In this document: positions 59,030-64,000 of the stretch, one piece after another
Numbering within the stretch: position 1 is the first letter of the stretch
How the letters are laid out: each line of letters opens with the position of its first letter
Assembly (NCBI RefSeq): GCF_000397205.1
Contig: NC_021237.1
Span: 1-64,000 of the forward strand
DNA from: Pseudomonas protegens CHA0
GTDB taxonomy: Bacteria > Pseudomonadota > Gammaproteobacteria > Pseudomonadales > Pseudomonadaceae
Length of the DNA stretch: 64,000 nt
Reading direction: 5' to 3'
Notes under the pieces: generated by a model
The model's database searches: none
Seen by the model: the letters and a program-made list of their open reading frames with translations, nothing else
Told to the model about the DNA's origin: nothing
Program-made: the position numbers and the translations under genes

Positions 59030-59070
59030 ATCGCCGGGTGGGCGGGAGGGGCTTGGGCGAGCCAGGCCCT

Positions 59071-59104
59071 TCGCCACAAGGCTCGCTGCGAGCCTTGCTG
59101 GCGA
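59071..59104. repeat. Long perfect inverted repeat between convergent genes
   Basis: TCGCCA, CAAGGCTCGC, t, GCGAGCCTTG, c, TGGCGA. Apart from one unpaired C, the arms match fully. It belongs to the TCGCGAGC-type REP group and lies between convergent genes, where it could stop both transcripts. Confidence 0.7.
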
Positions 59105-59112
59105 GGAATGGG

Positions 59113-59763
59113 TCAGGCGGCGGGCTGGTCGAGTTCCAGTTCCACGCCCAGTTGGCGTGACAGGCAAGGCCAGCGTTTCCAGGCGGCCTCGGTGTCCGGG
59201 CTGCTGAGTTTCTCGCGGTAGGCTTCCACCGACTCCAGGGCGAAGCTTTCTTCGTCGAGCATGGCGTCGACGGCGTGGTGCACCGCTTCGTCCAGCTGGT
59301 TGGCGAAGGTTTCGCCGATCAGTTGGTGGGCGATGAGGTTGGCGACAGTCATGTCCAGGGGGATCAGCGGACGGCCGAAATGCTTGATGTACAGGTCGTT
59401 GACCTCTTCCACCAGACGGTGGGCCAGATAGGCTTCATCCAGCAGGCCGTCGAGGCCGACGTGGCCATCCATGATGGCCGGCGGCTGGAGGAAGAATTGC
59501 TCGGCGATCTTCAGCACCGGCTTGATCTGCGACTCGATGCCGGCTTCCCGGGCTACAGAGTTGGCGGCGTCCAGAAGGTCTGGAACCTGGTCGATATAGG
59601 CGCTGACAAAACGGGTCATGACGCCCTTGGCGTCGACTTCGGGCAGCTGGATGGCAGGGTGCAGGTGAGGCAATTGGCTCTCCAACTGACGGGTCAGGAG
59701 GCCGGTACTGGCTTCGTGCTGCTGGGCCAGTTTGATCTGCTCGCGCAATGCGGCGGTGTTCAT
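59113..59763 (-). CDS. Conserved hypothetical protein (PA0104-like)
   Basis: A 216-residue soluble, mostly helical protein with no signal or membrane segment. Seen: MNTAALREQIKLAQQHEASTGLL, AYIDQVPDLLDAANSVAREAG, HRLVEEVNDLYIKHFGRPLIPLDMTVANLIAHQLIGE. It matches the gene between the SulP transporter and the cox operon in P. aeruginosa. Function is unknown; no catalytic motif is obvious. ATG 59763 is preferred to one eight codons upstream. Confidence 0.8.
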   Translation of the reverse strand: MNTAALREQIKLAQQHEASTGLLTRQLESQLPHLHPAIQLPEVDAKGVMTRFVSAYIDQVPDLLDAANSVAREAGIESQIKPVLKIAEQFFLQPPAIMDGHVGLDGLLDEAYLAHRLVEEVNDLYIKHFGRPLIPLDMTVANLIAHQLIGETFANQLDEAVHHAVDAMLDEESFALESVEAYREKLSSPDTEAAWKRWPCLSRQLGVELELDQPAA

Positions 59764-59965
59764 GAAAACTCCAGGGAACAAGGGCAATTGAATAGGGAGA
59801 ACATAAGTTAGCCTGCTTACAAAAGCGCTTAAGACGCATTTGTCATAATTATTTCATGCTTAGTCACCACGGTTATATCGTTTCGCCATCCAGGGCACTC
59901 GATCCCTTTCCCGCCGTGGCCTGCAAACCTCCTTATTAGTGTTTCAGTTGATTTACGCCCTCGCG

Positions 59966-59993
59966 TTGCGAGGTGGGAGTCGCTGTCTATACT
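59966..59993 (+). promoter_or_regulatory. Candidate cox operon promoter
   Basis: TTGCGA, a 16-base spacer and TATACT, with C before the -10 (CTATACT), the form preferred by RpoS. It sits about 145 bases before coxB. The 373-base gap from 59764 to 60136 otherwise holds no gene I can support. In P. aeruginosa the aa3 oxidase operon is RpoS-dependent and starvation-induced. Confidence 0.5.
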
Positions 59994-60136
59994 CGCCCTT
60001 GTATGAAGTTAGCTGATGATGCCCGACTGCAAATGCAGCGAAGGCTCGGCCGGTTTAAGTTCGTAGTCTAGGCAGCCGCTCCCTTGCCGCAGGTGTTAAG
60101 CCGGCGGGATAACAAGAACGATAAGGGGAACCCGCA

Positions 60137-61264
60137 ATGATGCGACATCCACATGTCTGGATGGGCCTCCTGTTGTGGTCGGTATTCAGCCAGGCGCAAG
60201 CCGCCTGGACCGTGAATATGACGCCTGGGGCGACCGAGATAAGCCACGCGGTATTCGACCTGCACATGACCATCTTCTGGATCTGTGTGGTGATCGGCGT
60301 CATCGTCTTCGGTGCGATGTTCTGGTCGATGATCGTTCACCGCCGTTCCGTTGGCCAGGTCCCGGCCAAATTCCACGAAAGCACCACGGTGGAAATCCTC
60401 TGGACCATCATTCCCTTCCTGATCCTGGTGGCCATGGCCGTGCCTGCCACGGCGACGCTGATCAAGATGTACGACACCAGCGAGCCGGACGTGGATATCC
60501 AGATCACCGGCTACCAGTGGAAGTGGCACTACAAATACCTCGGCCAGGACGTGGAGTTCTTCAGCAACCTGGCCACCCCCGCCGACCAGATCCACAACCA
60601 GAGCACCAAGGGCGAGCACTACCTGCTGGAGGTCGACCAGCCGCTGGTACTGCCGGTGGGCGCCAAGGTGCGCTTTCTGGTGACCGCCGCCGACGTCATC
60701 CACTCCTGGTGGGTGCCGGCCTTCGCGGTCAAGCGCGATGCTATCCCGGGTTTCGTCAACGAAGCCTGGACCCGGGTCGACAAGCCCGGCATCTACCGTG
60801 GCCAGTGCGCCGAGCTGTGCGGCAAGGACCACGGCTTCATGCCGATCGTGGTGGAGGTCAAGAGCCAGGCCGACTACGACACCTGGATGGGCGAGCGCAA
60901 GGCCGAGGCGGCCAAGCTCAAGGAGCTGACCAGCAAGGAATGGACCCTCGACGAGTTGGTGGCCCGCGGTGACAAGATCTACCACACCACCTGCGTTGCC
61001 TGTCACCAGGCGGAAGGCCAGGGCCTGCCGCCGATGTTCCCGGCCCTCAAGGGCTCGAAGATCGCTACCGGTCCCAAGGAGGCTCACCTGAGCCTGGTGT
61101 TCCACGGCAAGCCGGGCACCGCCATGGCCGCCTTCGGCAAGCAGCTGTCGGAAGTCGACATCGCCGCCGTCGTCACCTACGAACGCAACGCCTGGGGCAA
61201 CAACAAGGGCGACATGGTGACGCCCAAGGAAGTCCTGGCGCTGAAGCAGGCGGAAAGCAAATGA
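60137..61264 (+). CDS. coxB: Cytochrome c oxidase subunit II with fused cytochrome c
   Basis: Electron-entry subunit of the aa3-type terminal oxidase. The 375-residue protein has a signal peptide, two transmembrane helices (about 35-100), a cupredoxin domain with the CuA site (HSWWVPAF and CAELCGKDHGFM), and a C-terminal cytochrome c domain with CVACH and a Met ligand region. This fusion is the caa3-like form of CoxB in Pseudomonas. First gene of coxB-coxA-ctaG-coxC. Confidence 0.97.
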   Translation: MMRHPHVWMGLLLWSVFSQAQAAWTVNMTPGATEISHAVFDLHMTIFWICVVIGVIVFGAMFWSMIVHRRSVGQVPAKFHESTTVEILWTIIPFLILVAMAVPATATLIKMYDTSEPDVDIQITGYQWKWHYKYLGQDVEFFSNLATPADQIHNQSTKGEHYLLEVDQPLVLPVGAKVRFLVTAADVIHSWWVPAFAVKRDAIPGFVNEAWTRVDKPGIYRGQCAELCGKDHGFMPIVVEVKSQADYDTWMGERKAEAAKLKELTSKEWTLDELVARGDKIYHTTCVACHQAEGQGLPPMFPALKGSKIATGPKEAHLSLVFHGKPGTAMAAFGKQLSEVDIAAVVTYERNAWGNNKGDMVTPKEVLALKQAESK

Positions 61265-61346
61265 GCCGGCTCATGGGGTATGTGCGCAACCGGTCGCGGC
61301 GTTTCGCCGCCGATCATCCAGTCCATTCGCTCGCAGGAGACAGGAC

Positions 61347-62942
61347 ATGAGTGCTGTGATCGATGACCACGGCCACGCCGGCCATGATGACCACGCCCAT
61401 GGCCCGGCCAAGGGCCTGATGCGCTGGGTACTGACCACCAACCACAAGGACATCGGCACCCTGTACCTGTGGTTCAGCTTCTGCATGTTCCTGCTGGGCG
61501 GCTCGTTCGCCATGGTGATCCGTGCCGAACTGTTCCAGCCCGGGCTGCAGATCGTCGAGCCGGCGTTCTTCAACCAGATGACCACCATGCATGGCCTGGT
61601 GATGGTCTTCGGTGCGGTGATGCCGGCCTTCGTCGGCCTGGCCAACTGGATGATCCCGTTGATGATCGGCGCGCCGGACATGGCCCTGCCGCGGATGAAC
61701 AACTTCAGCTTCTGGCTGCTGCCGGCGGCCTTCCTGTTGCTGATCTCGACCCTGTTCATGCCCGGCGGCGGGCCGAACTTCGGCTGGACCTTCTATGCCC
61801 CCTTGTCCACCACCTACGCCCCGGAAAGCGTGACCTTCTTCATCTTCGCCATCCACTTGATGGGCGTCAGCTCGATCATGGGCGCGATCAACGTGATCGC
61901 CACCATCCTCAACCTGCGAGCCCCGGGCATGACCCTGATGAAGATGCCACTGTTCGTCTGGACCTGGCTGATCACCGCCTTCCTGCTGATTGCGGTGATG
62001 CCGGTACTGGCCGGGGTGGTGACCATGATGCTGATGGACATCCATTTCGGCACCAGCTTCTTCAGTGCAGCCGGCGGCGGTGACCCGGTGTTGTTCCAGC
62101 ACGTGTTCTGGTTCTTCGGCCACCCCGAGGTGTACATCATGATCCTGCCGGCCTTCGGCGCGGTCAGCTCGATCATCCCCACCTTCAGCCGCAAGCCACT
62201 GTTCGGCTACACCTCGATGGTCTATGCCACCGGGGCGATCGCCTTCCTGTCGTTCATCGTCTGGGCGCACCACATGTTCGTGGTGGGCATCCCGCTGGTG
62301 GGCGAGCTGTTCTTCATGTACGCCACCCTGCTGATCGCCGTGCCCACTGGAGTCAAGGTGTTCAACTGGGTGAGTACCATGTGGCAGGGCTCGCTGACCT
62401 TCGAGACACCGATGCTGTTCGCGGTGGCCTTCGTCATCCTGTTCACCATCGGCGGTTTCTCCGGGCTGATGCTGGCCATTGCCCCGGCGGACTTCCAGTA
62501 CCAGGACACCTACTTCGTGGTGGCGCACTTCCACTACGTACTGGTGCCGGGGGCGATCTTCGGGATCTTCGCCTCGGCCTACTACTGGCTGCCCAAGTGG
62601 ACCGGGCACATGTACGACGAGACCCTGGGCAAGCTGCACTTCTGGCTGTCCTTCGTCGGCATGAACATGGCGTTCTTCCCCATGCACTTCGTGGGGCTGG
62701 CGGGCATGCCGCGGCGGATCCCGGACTACAACCTGCAGTTCGCCGACTTCAACATGGTGTCCTCCATCGGTGCCTTCACTTTCGGTGCGACGCAGATCTT
62801 CTTCCTGTTCATCGTCATCAAGTGCATCCGCGGCGGCAAAGCGGCTCCGGCCAAACCCTGGGAAGGTGCCGAAGGCCTGGAGTGGAGTATTCCCTCGCCG
62901 GCGCCGTACCACACCTTTGTCACCCCGCCGGAAGTGAAATGA
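61347..62942 (+). CDS. coxA: Cytochrome c oxidase subunit I
   Basis: Catalytic subunit with haem a, haem a3 and CuB, reducing O2 to water while pumping protons. The 531-residue protein has twelve hydrophobic segments and HPEVYIMILPAFG (CuB histidine and the cross-linked Tyr), AHHMF and VVAHFHYVL (haem ligands). The N-terminus is His/Asp-rich and cytosolic. It lies 82 bases after coxB. A REP doublet separates it from ctaG. Confidence 0.98.
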   Translation: MSAVIDDHGHAGHDDHAHGPAKGLMRWVLTTNHKDIGTLYLWFSFCMFLLGGSFAMVIRAELFQPGLQIVEPAFFNQMTTMHGLVMVFGAVMPAFVGLANWMIPLMIGAPDMALPRMNNFSFWLLPAAFLLLISTLFMPGGGPNFGWTFYAPLSTTYAPESVTFFIFAIHLMGVSSIMGAINVIATILNLRAPGMTLMKMPLFVWTWLITAFLLIAVMPVLAGVVTMMLMDIHFGTSFFSAAGGGDPVLFQHVFWFFGHPEVYIMILPAFGAVSSIIPTFSRKPLFGYTSMVYATGAIAFLSFIVWAHHMFVVGIPLVGELFFMYATLLIAVPTGVKVFNWVSTMWQGSLTFETPMLFAVAFVILFTIGGFSGLMLAIAPADFQYQDTYFVVAHFHYVLVPGAIFGIFASAYYWLPKWTGHMYDETLGKLHFWLSFVGMNMAFFPMHFVGLAGMPRRIPDYNLQFADFNMVSSIGAFTFGATQIFFLFIVIKCIRGGKAAPAKPWEGAEGLEWSIPSPAPYHTFVTPPEVK

Positions 62943-62952
62943 ACATCTGTGC

Positions 62953-63022
62953 TGTAGGAGCGAGCTCGCTCGCGAAGGCGCCAGAGGGTGGTGCCCGCTT
63001 CGCCGGCAAGCCGGCTCCTACA
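62953..63022. repeat. REP doublet inside the cox operon
   Basis: TGTAGGAGCGAGCTCGCTCG, then CGCCGGCAAGCCGGCTCCTA, facing each other between coxA and ctaG. A stable hairpin here could protect or end the coxBA message and lower expression of the downstream genes. Confidence 0.8.
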
Positions 63023-63041
63023 GGCTTGGGAGGACGTTGAG

Positions 63042-63599
63042 ATGGCCGAGGTAACGCTGAAGAAACTGGTGACCCGCCTGTTGCTGGTGGTGGTGGCGAT
63101 GTTCGTCTTCGGTTTTGCCCTGGTGCCGATCTACGACGTGATGTGCAAGGCCCTGGGGATCAACGGCAAGACCGGTGGGCAGTATGCGGACCAGGGGCAG
63201 CAGGTGGATGTATCGCGCCAGGTGCGGGTGCAGTTCCTGTCCACCAATGCCATCGACATGGTCTGGGATTTCTATCCCAAGTCCGATGACATCGTGGTCC
63301 ATCCGGGGGCGGTGAACGAGATGATCTTCATCGCCCGCAACCCCAGCGACCACCCGATGAGCGCCCAGGCGATCCCGAGCATCTCCCCCAGCAGCGCGGC
63401 CATGTATTTCCACAAGACCGAGTGCTTCTGCTTTACCCAGCAGGTGCTGCAGCCGGGCGAGAAGATCGAGATGCCGGTGCGTTTCATCGTTGACCGTGAC
63501 ATGCCCAAGGATGTGAAGCACCTGACGCTGGCTTACACGCTGTTCGATATCACCGCGCGTCATCCACCGGTGGCGGTTGCCGCCAAGAACGGTGGCTAG
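63042..63599 (+). CDS. ctaG: Cytochrome c oxidase assembly protein CtaG/Cox11
   Basis: Delivers copper to the CuB site of subunit I. The 185-residue protein has one N-terminal transmembrane helix (LVTRLLLVVVAMFVFGFALVPIYDVMCKALG) and a periplasmic copper-binding domain with the ECFCF motif (KTECFCFTQQVL). ATG 63042 follows GAGG; the frame also runs upstream through the REP doublet without support. Required for aa3 assembly. Confidence 0.95.
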   Translation: MAEVTLKKLVTRLLLVVVAMFVFGFALVPIYDVMCKALGINGKTGGQYADQGQQVDVSRQVRVQFLSTNAIDMVWDFYPKSDDIVVHPGAVNEMIFIARNPSDHPMSAQAIPSISPSSAAMYFHKTECFCFTQQVLQPGEKIEMPVRFIVDRDMPKDVKHLTLAYTLFDITARHPPVAVAAKNGG

Positions 63600-63632
63600 A
63601 CGATCTAGCGTGCCCGATAAGGAGAACAACCC

Positions 63633-64000
63633 ATGGCGACTCATGAGCACTATTACGTTCCCGCCCAGAGCAAGTGGCCGATCATCGCAACGGTGGGCAT
63701 GTTCGTCACCGTGGTGGGCCTGGGTATCTGGTTCAACGACCTCAAGGCTGCGCGACCGGAATCCCACGGCCCGCTGATCTTTTTCGTCGGCGGCCTGCTG
63801 CTGGCCTACATGCTGTTCGGCTGGTTTGGTGCGGTGGTCAAGGAAAGCCGCGCCGGGCTCTACAGCGCCCAGCTCGATCGCTCGTTCCGCTGGGGCATGA
63901 GCTGGTTCATCTTTTCCGAAGTGATGTTCTTCATGGCCTTCTTCGGTGCGCTGTTCTATGTGCGGCACATGTCCGGGCCCTGGCTCGGCGGTGAGGGGCA
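63633..64000 (+). CDS. coxC: Cytochrome c oxidase subunit III (partial)
   Basis: The N-terminal part of subunit III, cut by the window end after about 122 residues. It begins MATHEHYYVPAQSKWPIIATVG and shows at least three hydrophobic segments (TVGMFVTVVGLGIW, LIFFVGGLLLAYMLFGW and WGMSWFIFSEVMFFMAFFGALFYV), as in the family. AAGGAGAA precedes the ATG. It completes the coxB-coxA-ctaG-coxC order of the aa3 oxidase. Confidence 0.93.
   Translation, partial: MATHEHYYVPAQSKWPIIATVGMFVTVVGLGIWFNDLKAARPESHGPLIFFVGGLLLAYMLFGWFGAVVKESRAGLYSAQLDRSFRWGMSWFIFSEVMFFMAFFGALFYVRHMSGPWLGGEG

Noticed and set aside
61314..62912. A 532-codon frame on the minus strand across coxA
   Set aside because: Its translation is an Arg/His/Gln-rich shadow with no domain, opposite a textbook subunit I gene.

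Overview
The window is the replication-origin end of a Pseudomonas chromosome, almost certainly from the P. fluorescens complex (P. protegens/P. chlororaphis-like). The basis is the dnaA-dnaN-recF-gyrB start, high GC with dense shadow reading frames, protein sequences I recognise as fluorescent-Pseudomonas orthologues, and many copies of the 'agccggcttgccggcgaa' REP repeat between genes. Much of the order follows P. aeruginosa PA0001-PA0108 as I remember it. The species is not resolved from sequence alone. I see no rRNA, tRNA, insertion sequence, prophage or CRISPR array.

Layout. 0.1-6.4 kb: replication genes dnaA, dnaN, recF, gyrB, closed by a terminator. 6.4-13.6 kb: a block absent from this position in the P. 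aeruginosa order. It holds orphan immunity-type genes (Imm1-like, two DUF4265-type, Imm33-like), then a two-component system: an OmpR-type regulator, a possible small lipoprotein, a 0.9 kb non-coding stretch with repeated GGA-loop motifs, a secreted FecR-domain protein and a CHASE2 histidine kinase. 13.7-31 kb: conserved housekeeping genes (plsC-type acyltransferase, gmhB, glyS-glyQ, tag, lpxL/htrB-type acyltransferase, PilZ protein, trkA, rsmB-fmt-def, tsaP, dprA, tsaC, qor, hemF, aroE). 31-37.7 kb: a SulP transporter, a choline-sulfate cassette (binding protein, betC, LysR regulator) and small genes. 37.8-41 kb: trpBA and divergent trpI. 41-47.4 kb: small stress or envelope proteins (DUF883, dodecin, two DUF1161 paralogues, OsmC, two paralogous lipoproteins, a zinc aminopeptidase, a HAD phosphatase, a gamma-carbonic-anhydrase-like protein). 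47.5-50.6 kb: prlC, yheV and an exported phosphatase. 50.9-54.8 kb: a three-subunit gluconate 2-dehydrogenase operon. 55-59.8 kb: an SOS-type radical SAM gene behind a LexA box, and a beta-carbonic anhydrase with a SulP transporter. 60.1-64 kb: the aa3 cytochrome c oxidase operon (coxB, coxA, ctaG, coxC), cut by the window end.

How parts work together. dnaA/dnaN/recF/gyrB form the origin-linked replication cluster; perfect DnaA boxes (TTATCCACA) recur 17 times in the first 34.4 kb and none were seen afterwards. betC frees choline from choline sulfate that the adjacent binding protein and LysR regulator presumably help capture. Carbonic anhydrase plus SulP form a probable CO2/bicarbonate module. 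The TAT-exported small subunit of gluconate dehydrogenase probably carries the signal-less flavoprotein to the periplasm, where the tri-haem cytochrome passes electrons to the respiratory chain.

The least explained parts are the immunity/two-component insert, the GGA-hairpin region upstream of the FecR gene, a candidate small RNA before the first DUF1161 gene, and the DnaA-box enrichment. All counts and pairings were made by eye.
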